The notes: generated by a model not told the origin, from the letters alone. 64,000 nucleotides of DNA from Cupriavidus sp. AU9028 (GCF_019795295.1 NZ_JAIMCG010000020.1:1-64000); one strand, 5' to 3'; shown: positions 1-8,631, counted from the stretch's first letter. Numbers and translations: made by a program.

Positions 1-264
1 CCCGAAGGACCTCGCTCTTTCGAGCGGTCGCTCACTCTCAGAAAACTGACTGGCTCCATCTGCTTGACACAGATAAAGCCACGTTTTGCTGTGCGAGCAC
101 TGATAACTTTTGAGCTACGCCAAAGACAGAAGTCCTCGGCGGTTCGCTCCGCTATCAAGCGCCCACACTTATCGGTTGTTCGTGTTGTTAAAGAGCCTGT
201 CGCTTCGAGCCACGCAGCACGTCGTGCTGCCTGCCGTCTTGCGTTGCTGCGTCAGCAGCAGAGA
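1..264 (-). promoter_or_regulatory. rRNA operon leader with boxA antiterminator, 16S gene lies off the left edge
   Basis: Read on the minus strand, this is the transcribed leader of a ribosomal RNA operon. A boxA-like element GGCTCTTTAACA lies at 197-186. It is followed by sequence typical of beta-proteobacterial 16S leaders (CGATAAGTGTGGGCGCTTGA begins near 174). A perfect inverted repeat, GCAGCACG on either side of one base, lies near 215-231. At the extreme left the sequence can fold as an RNase III-type stem (GAGCGACCGCTC, then CTTCGGG). boxA recruits the Nus antitermination complex in known rrn operons. The 16S gene itself is not in the window, so identity rests on boxA, the leader and the strong promoter just upstream. 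No protein gene is credible here. Confidence 0.7.
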
Positions 265-270
265 AACGAG

Positions 271-299
271 ATTATGCAGACGTTTTCGCTTCTCGTCAA
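271..299 (-). promoter_or_regulatory. Strong sigma70 promoter of the rRNA operon
   Basis: On the minus strand the -35 box is TTGACG (299-294) and the -10 box is CATAAT (276-271), separated by exactly 17 bases. An A-rich tract (rc of the T-run at 315-320) lies upstream of the -35 box, as expected of an UP element. Transcription would run leftward into the boxA leader. Bases 300-636, between this promoter and the first protein gene, hold no gene I can support. Confidence 0.75.
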
Positions 300-636
300 C
301 CGTTTCGCGCAACTTTTTTCAGAGCATCGCTCGTTGCACGGCAGGTGCGGTCCTTCTTCTGCACACCTGCGGGAGCCGCTTTGCGTCTCCCTTTCCGCTG
401 ACCCCGCTGCGCGTTCAGCAGCGAGGGGGCGAATATTAAGGGACCGTGACAGGGAACGCAAGCCCTCCGGCAAAGAAACTTCGCTCAACGCCGATGTCGA
501 AGCAGAAGTGCCGTCGCCGCCTCAAGTGTCACGCCGATGACAGCGTGGCGGAGCCCGATCGTTCAAGCTCGGTGCCCGCGACACTTCCCGGCGAGCCCGG
601 CAAGGAACACTCTAACGATCTACACAGGAGACAGTC

Positions 637-2328
637 ATGCCACTCGAACCCGAAGCCGGTCTTTCCCTCGTCACCGGCCACACCGAACCGCCGTTGTCAG
701 ACCAGACGGTCGCCCGGCTGCTGGCTGCCGCCGTCGCGGGGCGCGAGGACCGCGAAGCGGTGGTGTTCCGGGAACAAGGCATCCGCTGGAGTTGGCGCCA
801 GTTCCAGGAGCAGGTCGAGCGGATGGCAACTGGATTGCTGGCGCGCGGCATCGGCCCCGGCGAACGCGTCGGGATCTGGTCCCCCAACCGGGCGGAGTGG
901 CTGGTGACGCAGTTCGCCACTGCCAGGATCGGGGCGATCCTGGTCAATATCAACCCGGCCTATCGGCTCTCGGAGCTGGAATACGCGCTGAACAAGGCCG
1001 GCGTGCGGATGCTGGTGACGGCCGCCCGCTTCAAGACCAGCAACTATATCGAGATGCTGCAGAAGCTGGCGCCCGAGCTGGAGCGCTGTGCCCCGGGCGA
1101 GCTGGACAGCAGCCGGCTGCCGCAGTTGCGATGGATCGTGCGGATGGGAGACGAACCGACCCCCGGGATGGAGAGCTATGCCTCGCTGCTCGGTTCGCTC
1201 GACACCGACCGGCTGGAGCAGGTCGAGGTTGGGCTGGGGCCGCATGACCCGATCAATATCCAGTTCACCAGCGGCACGACCGGCAGTCCCAAGGGAGCCA
1301 CGCTGACGCATCACAACGTGGTCAACAACGGCCGCTTCGTCGCCGCCGCCATGCGGCTGAGCGACCGGGACACGCTTTGCATCCCCGTGCCGCTTTACCA
1401 CTGCTTCGGCATGGTGCTGTCCGTGCTGGCCTGCGTCAGCGTGGGAGCCCGCATGATCTTCCCGGGCGAGGCCTTCGATCCACTGGCGACGATGGAGGCG
1501 GTGACCGAAGAGAAGTGCACGGCGCTGCACGGCGTGCCAACCATGTTCATTGCGCAGCTGGACCACCCCGAATTCGGGCGCTTCGACTTCTCCAGGCTGC
1601 GCACTGGCATCATGGCAGGGGCGCCTTGTCCGATCGAGATCATGCGGCGGGTGATCGCGGACATGCATATGGACGAAGTCACCATCGCCTACGGCATGAC
1701 TGAAACCAGCCCGGTCTCGTTCCAGAGCGCAACGGACGATCCGCTCGAGAAGCGCGTTACGACCGTGGGCCGCGTGCAACCCCATCTGCAATGCAAGGTG
1801 GTGGACGAAACCGGTCGCCCGGTGCCGGTCGGCACCACCGGCGAGCTGTGCACCAAGGGTTACTCGGTGATGCTCGGCTACTGGGAAGACGACGAACGCA
1901 CGCGCGAGGCGATTCGTGACGGCTGGATGCATACCGGCGACCTCGCGACCATCGACGAGGAGGGCTACTGCAATATCGTCGGACGGGTAAAGGACATGGT
2001 GATCCGCGGTGGCGAGAACATCTACCCTCGGGAGATCGAGGAGTTCCTGTTCCGGCATCCGGCGGTGCAGGCGGTCCAGGTCTTCGGGGTGCCCGATCCG
2101 AAGTACGGCGAGGAGTTGTGCGCCTGGATCGTGCTCAAACCCGGGCAACAGGCCAGCGAGGACGAAGTGCGCACGTTCTGCCGGGACCAGATCGCCCACT
2201 ACAAGATCCCGCGTTACATCCGCTTCGTCGACGAGATGCCGATGACGGTGACCGGCAAGGTACAGAAGTTCGTGATGCGGGAGCGCATGGTGCGGGAACT
2301 GGGACTGCAACCCTCCGCCACCGCCTGA
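637..2328 (+). CDS. Acyl-CoA synthetase, AMP-forming (fatty-acid-CoA ligase family)
   Basis: This 563-residue enzyme of the ANL superfamily should activate a carboxylic acid with ATP to an acyl-adenylate and pass it to coenzyme A. The ATP-binding loop [11 protein letters not shown] is at residues 210-220. The adenylation motif YGMTETSP follows near 350, then the hinge region GWMHTGDLA and [16 protein letters not shown]. The catalytic lysine lies in TGKVQKF (K541). Length and motif order fit FadD-like and methylthiopropionyl-CoA ligase-like enzymes. The ATG at 637 has a good ribosome site (cacaggagacag). The substrate cannot be read from sequence. It is probably a medium- or short-branched-chain acid, and it is not PaaK. 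It stands 18 bases ahead of the DUF488 gene and may share a transcript with it. Confidence 0.88.
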   Translation: MPLEPEAGLSLVTGHTEPPLSDQTVARLLAAAVAGREDREAVVFREQGIRWSWRQFQEQVERMATGLLARGIGPGERVGIWSPNRAEWLVTQFATARIGAILVNINPAYRLSELEYALNKAGVRMLVTAARFKTSNYIEMLQKLAPELERCAPGELDSSRLPQLRWIVRMGDEPTPGMESYASLLGSLDTDRLEQVEVGLGPHDPINIQFTSGTTGSPKGATLTHHNVVNNGRFVAAAMRLSDRDTLCIPVPLYHCFGMVLSVLACVSVGARMIFPGEAFDPLATMEAVTEEKCTALHGVPTMFIAQLDHPEFGRFDFSRLRTGIMAGAPCPIEIMRRVIADMHMDEVTIAYGMTETSPVSFQSATDDPLEKRVTTVGRVQPHLQCKVVDETGRPVPVGTTGELCTKGYSVMLGYWEDDERTREAIRDGWMHTGDLATIDEEGYCNIVGRVKDMVIRGGENIYPREIEEFLFRHPAVQAVQVFGVPDPKYGEELCAWIVLKPGQQASEDEVRTFCRDQIAHYKIPRYIRFVDEMPMTVTGKVQKFVMRERMVRELGLQPSATA

Positions 2329-2346
2329 TCTGTTGGAGGACGCTGC

Positions 2347-2742
2347 ATGGCCGTGCATATCATCAGACTCGGCACTCCGCGCCTTCCCGGCGAGGGGCTG
2401 CGCATCGGCACCGTGCGTCGGCCGCCGCGGGGCGTGCGCCGGGAGGACTACGCGAGGCTCGACTATTACGATGTCTGGTACCCCAACCTGGCGCCCACCG
2501 CCGACCTGATGAAGGAAGCGCAGCAAGCGATCCGCGAGGACGACGAAGCGGCATGGCGCCGCTTCGTGCGCGGCTTCACGGCCCAGATGGCGCAGCCTGA
2601 CGCCAGTCACACGCTCGACCTGCTCGCTGCGTTGTCCCACCGGACCGATCTGGCGGTCGGCTGCTACTGCGAGAACGAGGCGCGCTGCCACCGGTCGGTG
2701 CTGCGCGAGCTTCTGCAAAAGCGCGGCGCGGAGGTGCGTTGA
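2347..2742 (+). CDS. DUF488 family protein
   Basis: This small soluble protein of 131 residues matches the DUF488 pattern: an N-terminal segment with a basic R-P-P-R-G-V-R stretch, the central DVWYPNLAPT, and the C-terminal signature CYCENEARCHRSVL with its Cys and His residues (about 109-122). The biochemical role of the family is unsettled. The conserved Cys/His cluster suggests nucleic-acid or metal binding, but that is inference. The ATG at 2347 follows a GGAGG element in ttggaggacgctgc. It probably forms a two-gene unit with the acyl-CoA synthetase. A GC-rich inverted repeat without a T-run (about 2751-2772) lies just after the gene and could end the transcript. Confidence 0.8.
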   Translation: MAVHIIRLGTPRLPGEGLRIGTVRRPPRGVRREDYARLDYYDVWYPNLAPTADLMKEAQQAIREDDEAAWRRFVRGFTAQMAQPDASHTLDLLAALSHRTDLAVGCYCENEARCHRSVLRELLQKRGAEVR

Positions 2743-2865
2743 AGGAACGACGCCGCCGGCAGCGCCGGCGGGGAGGATCTGACACGCTAAGATAGGCGCC
2801 CTATCCGTCCTATCCGACGCGTGTGGGCCGATCGCATGCGCCCCCACGTTGCCGCTCGCGCGCCC

Positions 2866-4113
2866 ATGGCTCTGAATCTGGTCTGGCTGTCGTTCTTTCT
2901 GATCGCGTTCGTCATCGCCGTGGTGCGGCTGGTGCTGGGCGATACTTCGGTCTTCCCGGCGCTGCTCACCAGCCTGTTCGACAGCGCGCGTACCGGCTTC
3001 GAAATCTCGCTGGGGCTGGTCGGCATCATGACGCTGTGGCTGGGCCTGATGCGGATCGGGGAGCGGGCCGGGTTGATCCCGGCGTTTGCCCGCGCGGTGA
3101 ACCCGGTGCTGCGGCACCTCTTCCCCGCCGTCCCTGCCGGTCACCCGGCGCAGGGCGCGATGATGATGAACGTGTCGGCCAACATGCTGGGGCTGGACAA
3201 CGCGGCAACCCCGCTCGGCCTGAAGGCGATGCGCGAGCTGCAGGGCCTGAACCGGCAGCCGGAAGTGGCCACCGACGCCCAGATCATGTTCATCGTGCTG
3301 AATACGGCCGGCGTCACGCTGATCCCGACGTCGGTGATCGCGATCCGGCAGGCCGTGGCGATGAAGCAGGGCCTGGTCGGCTTCAATGCGGCGGACATCT
3401 TTCTGCCGACCCTGCTGGCGACCGGCGCCTCCTTCCTGGCCGGGCTGCTCGCGGTAGCCTGGGTGCAGCGGCTGAACCTGCTCAAACCCGCGATCCTGAT
3501 GACAGTGGCCGGCGTGATTGCGGCGCTGGGCGCGCTTGGCATGTGGCTGCGCCACGCGCCGGCGCCACAGGTCGAAATCGTGACGTCGCTGGCGGGAAGC
3601 GTCTTCATTCTCGCCGTGATCGCGCTGTTTCTTGCCTGTGGCGCACTGCGCCGGGTCAATGTCTACGAGGCCTTCATCGAAGGCGCCAAGGACGGCTTTG
3701 GGGTGGCGATCCAGATCGTGCCCTACCTGATCGCCATCCTGGTGGCCATCGGCCAGTTCCGCGCCAGCGGGGCGATGGACTGGGTCATGCAGGGCCTCTC
3801 GAACGGCATTGCGGCGCTCGGCCTGGATACCGCGTTCGTGCCGGCGCTGCCGGTCGGGCTGATGAAGATCCTGTCCGGCGCCGGCGCCCGTGGCCTGATG
3901 GTCGATGTGATGACCGCCTATGGCGTGGACTCCTTCCAGGGCAAGCTGGCCGCCATCATCCAGGGGTCCACCGAGACCACCTTCTATGTCCTCGCGGTGT
4001 ACTTCGGCAGCGTCGGCATCCGCAACACCCGCCATGCGCTGGGCTGCGCGCTGTTCGCCGACGTCGCCGGTCTGGTGGCTGCCATCGGCATCGGCTACCT
4101 GTTCTTCGCGTAA
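2866..4113 (+). CDS. SpmA/SpmB-like fused nucleoside-recognition membrane protein
   Basis: This polytopic inner-membrane protein of about 415 residues carries two nucleoside-recognition (Gate) domains in tandem. They correspond to the separate SpmA and SpmB proteins of spore formers. The first half contains the conserved NMLGLDNAATPLGLKAM segment, and the second half contains LSGAGARGLMVDVM and IQGSTETTFYVLAVYFGSVG. At least ten hydrophobic segments are visible. The function in non-sporulating bacteria is unknown, and transport or gating of a small molecule is a guess. The start is uncertain: ATG 2866 begins MALNLVWLSFF, which looks like a natural N-terminus, but GTG 2821 and ATG 2836 are in frame and none has a clear ribosome site. 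Confidence 0.85.
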   Translation: MALNLVWLSFFLIAFVIAVVRLVLGDTSVFPALLTSLFDSARTGFEISLGLVGIMTLWLGLMRIGERAGLIPAFARAVNPVLRHLFPAVPAGHPAQGAMMMNVSANMLGLDNAATPLGLKAMRELQGLNRQPEVATDAQIMFIVLNTAGVTLIPTSVIAIRQAVAMKQGLVGFNAADIFLPTLLATGASFLAGLLAVAWVQRLNLLKPAILMTVAGVIAALGALGMWLRHAPAPQVEIVTSLAGSVFILAVIALFLACGALRRVNVYEAFIEGAKDGFGVAIQIVPYLIAILVAIGQFRASGAMDWVMQGLSNGIAALGLDTAFVPALPVGLMKILSGAGARGLMVDVMTAYGVDSFQGKLAAIIQGSTETTFYVLAVYFGSVGIRNTRHALGCALFADVAGLVAAIGIGYLFFA

Positions 4114-4135
4114 GCGCAGCGGCCGCATTGCCCGA

Positions 4136-5053
4136 TCAACGCTGGCGGCCGATGGAATAGGGGTCCGCGAAGCGCGGCGTCAAATCGTCCACCATCCAGT
4201 CGATGAAGGCGCGCGTGCGGGCCGGCAATAGCCGGGCATGGGGATAGATCAGCGACAGCGGCCAGGGCGGCTGCTCGAACTCCTGCAGCACGATGCGCAA
4301 GGTTCCGTCGGCCACCAGCGGGGCGGCCTGGTAGGAGAGGAAGTGTCCGAATCCCGCACCAGCCGCGCAGGCGGCCAATGCCGGGGCGATGTGATTGAAC
4401 TCGAGATTGCCGGAGACGGGCACCTGGAACACCCTGCCCTGCTGCTGGAAGGACCACCAGTGGCGCGACGAGGTGGACAGGCGCAGGCAACTGGCGCTGG
4501 CCAGCGCGTCCGGGTGGCGCGGCACGCCGTGCCTGGCGAGGAAGCCGGGGGTCGCGACGACGACACGGCGCACCTGGCCGACGGGCCGCGCGACAAGGCC
4601 GGAATCGCGCAAGGGGCCGATGCGGATGCCCACATCGATCTCCTCCTCCAGCAGGTCCACCACGCGGTCGCTGAACGCCATGGTGCAGCGTATCTCCGGA
4701 TAACGGGCGACGAAGCGAGCGACAGCCGGGGCGACATGCATCTGGCCGAACTGCACCGGCGCGGTGATCCTCAGGTGGCCGGCGGGCTCCACCTGCCGTG
4801 CCGTCAGGCCGGCTTCCACTTCGCCGATGGTGGACAGGATCTGCCGGCAGCTCTGCAGGTAGCTGCGCCCCTCCTCGGTCAGCGACAGCCGCCGGGTGGT
4901 CCGGTTCAGCAGCCGCACCTGCAGCGCCGCCTCCAGCGCGGCCAGGGTCCGCACCACTGCCGGGAGCGAGGTCCCGAGCGAGGCCGCCGCGGCCGTCAGG
5001 CTGCCCTCGTCGACGATTCGCACGAAGGTCTGCATTGCGCGCAATTTGTCCAT
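4136..5053 (-). CDS. LysR family transcriptional regulator
   Basis: This 305-residue LysR-type regulator has an N-terminal winged helix-turn-helix (MQTFVRIVDEGSLTAAAASL at about 7-26, then RTLAALEAALQVRLLNRTTR). A periplasmic-binding-like effector domain follows from about residue 90. It is transcribed divergently from a glutathione transferase gene. A near-perfect LysR-type palindrome sits 11 bases ahead of its own start, so autoregulation plus control of the neighbour is likely. The inducer is unknown. Confidence 0.9.
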   Translation of the reverse strand: MDKLRAMQTFVRIVDEGSLTAAAASLGTSLPAVVRTLAALEAALQVRLLNRTTRRLSLTEEGRSYLQSCRQILSTIGEVEAGLTARQVEPAGHLRITAPVQFGQMHVAPAVARFVARYPEIRCTMAFSDRVVDLLEEEIDVGIRIGPLRDSGLVARPVGQVRRVVVATPGFLARHGVPRHPDALASASCLRLSTSSRHWWSFQQQGRVFQVPVSGNLEFNHIAPALAACAAGAGFGHFLSYQAAPLVADGTLRIVLQEFEQPPWPLSLIYPHARLLPARTRAFIDWMVDDLTPRFADPYSIGRQR

Positions 5054-5063
5054 CGCCGCACAT

Positions 5064-5082
5064 TACTCCGTTTATTGGAGTA
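5064..5082. promoter_or_regulatory. Candidate LysR operator, TACTCC-N7-GGAGTA
   Basis: A perfect 6-base inverted repeat with a 7-base centre, containing the T-N11-A arrangement favoured by LysR proteins. It lies 11 bases upstream of the LysR start and about 80 bases upstream of the divergent glutathione transferase start. The binding protein is inferred from position. Confidence 0.55.
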
Positions 5083-5163
5083 GTCCAATACGGGTGGCCC
5101 TCTTTATTGCCGTCACCGATCTTTCCACAATGACTCCATCGCTATCGATCCCCGGAGTCCGCC

Positions 5164-5829
5164 GTGACCGTTTCGCACGCTCCCACCCTGCCCTCGCCCC
5201 TGCTGGCAAACGCGCCCGCCGCGCCGCTGGTTCTCTACCACTTCCCGCTTTCCGGACATGTGCACCGCGTCCACCTGTTCCTGTCCCTGCTCGGATTGCC
5301 ATACCGCTTGCAACCGGTGGACCTTGGCGGCGGCGAGCACCGGCGCGAGTCCTTCCTCGGACTCAATCCGTTCGGTCAGGTACCGGTGCTGGACGACAAC
5401 GGCACCGTGATCGGGGACTCCAACGCCATCCTGGTCTACCTTGCCCTGCGCTATGACGACGGGCGCTGGCTGCCGCGGGACCCGGCTGGCGCTGCCGCGG
5501 TGCAGCGCTGGCTGTCCGTGGCGGCGGGCGAAATTGCCTTCGGCCCGGCGGCGGCCCGCCTGGGGGTAGTGTTTGGCCGGCCCGTGCAGCTCGAGGATGC
5601 GCGCCTGCGGGCCGCACGGCTGTTCGATGTCATGGAGCCGCTGCTGACGAGGGACGCGTACCTGACGGGCGCCGCGCCGACGCTGGCCGACGTCGCGAGC
5701 TACGCGTATATCGCCCGGGCCGAGGAAGGTGGCGTATCGCTGGCGGACTATCCGGCCATCCGCGGTTGGCTGGCGCGCGTCGAGGCGCTGCCCGGCTTCG
5801 TGCCGATGCCGCACGCGCCGCAGGCCTGA
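5164..5829 (+). CDS. Glutathione S-transferase family protein
   Basis: A cytosolic GST of 221 residues. The N-terminal thioredoxin-like domain begins at about residue 22 (LVLYHFPLSGHVHRVHLFLS). It contains the cis-Pro and glutathione-contact segment NPFGQVPVLDDNG and the GDSNAILVYLA segment that binds the gamma-glutamyl part. The alpha-helical C-terminal domain has the N-capping motif PTLADVASYAY. The start is GTG at 5164, preceded by ccggag. It is divergent from the LysR gene and 23 bases ahead of the flavin-fold gene that follows, suggesting a LysR-controlled detoxification pair. The substrate is unknown. Confidence 0.88.
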   Translation: MTVSHAPTLPSPLLANAPAAPLVLYHFPLSGHVHRVHLFLSLLGLPYRLQPVDLGGGEHRRESFLGLNPFGQVPVLDDNGTVIGDSNAILVYLALRYDDGRWLPRDPAGAAAVQRWLSVAAGEIAFGPAAARLGVVFGRPVQLEDARLRAARLFDVMEPLLTRDAYLTGAAPTLADVASYAYIARAEEGGVSLADYPAIRGWLARVEALPGFVPMPHAPQA

Positions 5830-5852
5830 CCGTTGCCGAACCAGGAGGCATC

Positions 5853-6842
5853 ATGACGTTACCAGTCTGGCCCCATGCCGAATCTCCCTTTCATTCCGGC
5901 GAGCTGGAAGCCCAGCGTCGGGCGGGCACGGCAGCGCAACTCGAGGCTGCCGAGCGGCGGGTGATCCGCGCGCAGATGCCGGAGCAGCATCGGCAGTTCT
6001 TCGCCCAGCTTCCGTTCCTGGTCGCCGCCGCGGTGGATGCCGAAGGGCGACCCTGGGCCAGCCTGCTGACCGGGACACCGGGTTTTGCCCGCGCGCTGGA
6101 TGCCGCTCGCCTGCGTATCGATGCACAGGCCGCGCCGGGCGACCCGATCGCCGCAGCCCTGGTCCCGGGCGCCGACATCGGGCTGCTCGGAATCGAGCTG
6201 GAGACGCGCCGGCGCAACCGGATGAACGGCGTCATCGTCGGCGCGGACAAGGCGGGCATCACGGTCGCCGTATTGCAGAGCTTCGGCAACTGTCCGCGCT
6301 ATATCCAGCAGCGCTCGGTGCGGCCAGCGCCGGGCCAGGCGGCCGAGGTCGCGCCGATAGTGTCCGATACGCTGGACGGCCTGGCGACGGCGCAGATCGG
6401 CCGCGCCGACACGCTATTCATCGCCACCCACCATCACGATGCGCCAGGCCTGCACAACGGCGGCACGGATGTATCGCACCGGGGCGGCAAACCCGGTTTC
6501 GTCGGCATCGACGACGCGGGCCGCCTGCTGCTACCCGACTTCAACGGCAACGCGTATTTCAATACGGTCGGCAACCTGCTGCGCAACCCGCGCGCCGGAC
6601 TGCTGTTTGCGGACTTTGACAGTGGTGACCTGTTGCACGTCGGCGTGCGGGCGGAAGTACTGTGGGACGGTCCACTGGTCGCGCGCTACGCCGGGGCGGA
6701 ACGAGTGGTGCGGATGACGGTGGAGAAGATGGTGCGACGACCGGGCGCCCTCCCGCTGCGTGCGGCTTTATCGACACCGTCGCCTTGGCTGGCCGACACG
6801 GGTGAATGGCCCTCCACCCCGGCCGCATGCGATGTTGCATAA
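5853..6842 (+). CDS. Pyridoxamine 5'-phosphate oxidase-fold flavin-binding protein
   Basis: A 329-residue protein of the PNPOx-like split-barrel family. Typical segments are FLVAAAVDAEGRPWASLLTG near residue 55, the central NRMNGVIVGADKAG, FGNCPRYIQQR, and RADTLFIATHHH followed by GTDVSHRGGKPGFVGI. The last part resembles the flavin-nucleotide-binding half of larger proteins that continue into a ferredoxin reductase. Here the protein stops after the barrel, so it lacks its own reductase. ATG 5853 follows a strong AGGAGG. It directly follows the GST gene and is probably cotranscribed with it. Confidence 0.82.
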   Translation: MTLPVWPHAESPFHSGELEAQRRAGTAAQLEAAERRVIRAQMPEQHRQFFAQLPFLVAAAVDAEGRPWASLLTGTPGFARALDAARLRIDAQAAPGDPIAAALVPGADIGLLGIELETRRRNRMNGVIVGADKAGITVAVLQSFGNCPRYIQQRSVRPAPGQAAEVAPIVSDTLDGLATAQIGRADTLFIATHHHDAPGLHNGGTDVSHRGGKPGFVGIDDAGRLLLPDFNGNAYFNTVGNLLRNPRAGLLFADFDSGDLLHVGVRAEVLWDGPLVARYAGAERVVRMTVEKMVRRPGALPLRAALSTPSPWLADTGEWPSTPAACDVA

Positions 6843-6887
6843 CTGCAACGCAAGCAGGATGCAATCAACGTTTTCCCCAATTCGCCC

Positions 6888-6916
6888 TTGGTGCGTCGCA
6901 ACAGATTGCGTATAGT
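6888..6916 (+). promoter_or_regulatory. Sigma70-type promoter of a predicted small RNA
   Basis: The -35 box TTGGTG (6888-6893) and -10 box TATAGT (6911-6916) are separated by exactly 17 bases. The nearest downstream coding start is more than 230 bases away, beyond an intrinsic terminator, so the promoter serves a short non-coding transcript rather than a gene. Confidence 0.6.
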
Positions 6917-6922
6917 TGAGCC

Positions 6923-6980
6923 TGTCTCCTCCACCACCTCGGTGGATTCCAGCCCGCGCACCACTGCGCGGGTTTTTTTT
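6923..6980 (+). ncRNA. Predicted small RNA of about 58 bases, two hairpins
   Basis: The predicted transcript starts about 7 bases after the -10 box and ends in a T-run. It begins with a pyrimidine-rich single strand (TGTCTCCTCCACC) that is complementary to Shine-Dalgarno sequences. A first hairpin is CCACC-ACCTC-GGTGG. A 7-base spacer follows, then the terminator hairpin CCCGCGCA-CCAC-TGCGCGGG plus eight T. No open frame of useful length starts inside it. CCUCC-bearing loops are known in some proteobacterial trans-acting RNAs, so a role as an antisense regulator of translation is plausible but unproven. It stands between the flavoprotein gene and the DUF1488 gene. The rest of 6843-7149 shows nothing further. 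Confidence 0.5.
6953..6980 (+). terminator. Intrinsic terminator, 8-bp stem and T8
   Basis: A perfect stem CCCGCGCA / TGCGCGGG with a CCAC loop runs straight into eight T. It is one of the clearest rho-independent terminators in the window, and it closes the predicted small RNA and any read-through from the flavoprotein gene. Confidence 0.85.
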
Positions 6981-7149
6981 CGCCCGCCGCCTGGCGAAGG
7001 CGGGGGGGAATGCCCGGTGCCCGGTCCTCCGCGCTGCAGCACAAGTCAAACGGAAGTGTTGCTCGCCGTATCCTAGAATGGTTTGAACCGGGCGTTCGCG
7101 CCTGGGGCTCCCCGCTTGCCATTCGATCGCGACACGTTGGAGGCGTGCC

Positions 7150-7437
7150 ATGCCCTACATCACGTTCCCCAGCTCGGTGCCCAGCTACTGCGGCTGCAGC
7201 CTGACGCTCTCCTGCCCCGCCACCGTGAACGGCAAGCCGTCGCGCTATTCAATTACCGCGGAAGCGCTGGAATCGCATTTCGGCGCGCGCTCGGCCAGCC
7301 GGGAAGACCTGGTCCGCGCCTTCACCGATCACCGCCAGCACATCGAGCGCCTCGCCGAACGGATGTTCGAGCTGACCGAGTCGCGGGAAATCATGCTGCG
7401 CAGCGGGCATGTGCGCTTTGCATCCCTGACGAACTGA
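7150..7437 (+). CDS. DUF1488 family protein
   Basis: A 95-residue protein with the DUF1488 layout: MPYITFPSSV at the start, a beta-rich middle with VNGKPSRYSITAEALESHFG, then an alpha-helical part containing VRAFTDHRQHIERLAERMFE. Family function is unknown. ATG 7150 is preceded by ttggaggcgtgcc, a strong ribosome site. It is followed by the paa promoter region and is probably monocistronic. Confidence 0.8.
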   Translation: MPYITFPSSVPSYCGCSLTLSCPATVNGKPSRYSITAEALESHFGARSASREDLVRAFTDHRQHIERLAERMFELTESREIMLRSGHVRFASLTN

Positions 7438-7496
7438 CGCACCGCCCTCTTTCACCGCCTCTGCCGCCACATCGCCTCCTGACGCGCGCCAATTAA

Positions 7497-7524
7497 TTGA
7501 CCGACTGGTCGGTTTATATATAAT
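7497..7524 (+). promoter_or_regulatory. paa operon promoter with embedded TetR-type operator
   Basis: The -35 box TTGACC (7497-7502) and -10 box TATAAT (7519-7524) are separated by 16 bases. The palindrome ACCGAC-TG-GTCGGT (7500-7513) overlaps the -35 box and the spacer, so a bound repressor would block polymerase. A TetR-type gene lies at the end of the same cluster (12423-13034). The link between the two is inferred from site type and proximity. Confidence 0.65.
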
Positions 7525-7575
7525 GGTCGCAAGCAAGCCCGGCCTCGGCCGGGGCATCGGCCATCAGGAGGCGCC

Positions 7576-8592
7576 ATGTACACGCAAAGTCTGGATATTC
7601 CGTCGTCGGCGAAACTGGAGGCGGTGCCGCCCGCGCAAGGCAAGGATCTCGACCGGCAGACCGCCTTCGACGCCCGGCTGGCCGAGGACGGCAAGATCGA
7701 GCCGCAGGACTGGATGCCCGAGGCCTACCGCAAGACGCTGGTCCGTCAGATCTCCCAGCACGCCCATTCCGAAATCATCGGCATGCAGCCGGAAGGCAAC
7801 TGGATCAGCCGGGCGCCGTCGCTCAAGCGCAAGGCGATCCTGCTGGCCAAGGTCCAGGACGAGGGCGGGCACGGCCTCTACCTCTATTCGGCCGCCGAGA
7901 CGCTCGGCACATCTCGCGACGAGATGGTCGATGCGCTGCATCGGGGCAAGGCCAAGTACTCGTCGATCTTCAACTACCCGACGCTGACCTGGGCCGATGT
8001 AGGCGTGATTGGCTGGCTGGTGGACGGCGCGGCGATCATGAACCAGATTCCGCTGTGCCGCTGCTCCTACGGGCCGTATGCGCGCGCGATGATCCGCATC
8101 TGCAAGGAGGAATCCTTCCACCAGCGCCAGGGCTATGAAGCGCTGCTGGCGATGATGCGCGGCACCGACGCGCAGCGGCAGATGGTGCAGGACGCGGTCA
8201 ACCGCTGGTGGTTCCCGGTGCTGATGATGTTCGGCCCGCCCGACAGCGAATCGACCAACAGCGCGCAGACCATGGCCTGGGGCATCAAACGGATTTCCAA
8301 TGATGACCTGCGGCAGAAGTTCGTCGATGCCGCGGTCGAGCAGGCCAAGGTACTCGGCGTCACGCTGCCCGACCCGGGCCTGCGCTGGAACGAGGAGCGC
8401 GGCCACTATGACTACAGCCCGCTGGACTGGGAAGAGTTCTGGCGCGTGATCCAGGGCGACGGGCCGTGCAACCGCGAACGCCTTGCCACCCGCGTGAAGG
8501 CGCACGAGGACGGCGCCTGGGTGCGCGAGGCGGCGCTGGCTCACGCCGCCAAGGCGGCGCGATGCGAGCGGCAACAGGCACAGGCGGCCTGA
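7576..8592 (+). CDS. paaA: Phenylacetyl-CoA 1,2-epoxidase, catalytic subunit PaaA
   Basis: PaaA carries the diiron site of the multicomponent epoxidase that converts phenylacetyl-CoA to its ring 1,2-epoxide, the committing step of aerobic phenylacetate degradation. The 338 residues are of family-typical length. The ferritin-like helices supply carboxylate and histidine ligands in segments such as [35 protein letters not shown] and [20 protein letters not shown] 7576 follows caggaggcgcc. It is first in an operon paaA-B-C-D-E and forms a complex with PaaB, PaaC and PaaE in the cytoplasm. Confidence 0.97.
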   Translation: MYTQSLDIPSSAKLEAVPPAQGKDLDRQTAFDARLAEDGKIEPQDWMPEAYRKTLVRQISQHAHSEIIGMQPEGNWISRAPSLKRKAILLAKVQDEGGHGLYLYSAAETLGTSRDEMVDALHRGKAKYSSIFNYPTLTWADVGVIGWLVDGAAIMNQIPLCRCSYGPYARAMIRICKEESFHQRQGYEALLAMMRGTDAQRQMVQDAVNRWWFPVLMMFGPPDSESTNSAQTMAWGIKRISNDDLRQKFVDAAVEQAKVLGVTLPDPGLRWNEERGHYDYSPLDWEEFWRVIQGDGPCNRERLATRVKAHEDGAWVREAALAHAAKAARCERQQAQAA

Positions 8593-8631
8593 TCTCGCCC
8601 GCCCGCATCAGCAATGACAGGAGACAACCGG

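Noticed and set aside
64-907. Several short open frames in the first 900 bases
   Set aside because: They lie in the rRNA leader, its promoter or out of frame with the acyl-CoA synthetase, have no ribosome sites, and show no recognisable protein features.
2751-2772. GC-rich inverted repeat after the DUF488 gene considered as a terminator
   Set aside because: There is no T-run and the arms are simple GCCGGC runs common in this DNA. It is noted in the gene entry only.
697-4128. An open frame of 1143 codons on the minus strand across the first three genes
   Set aside because: Its translation is rich in His, Arg, Gln and Asp without any domain. It is the antisense shadow of three well-supported genes in high-GC DNA. 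The same applies to minus-strand frames at 14854-16914, 20313-22808 and 40993-44334.
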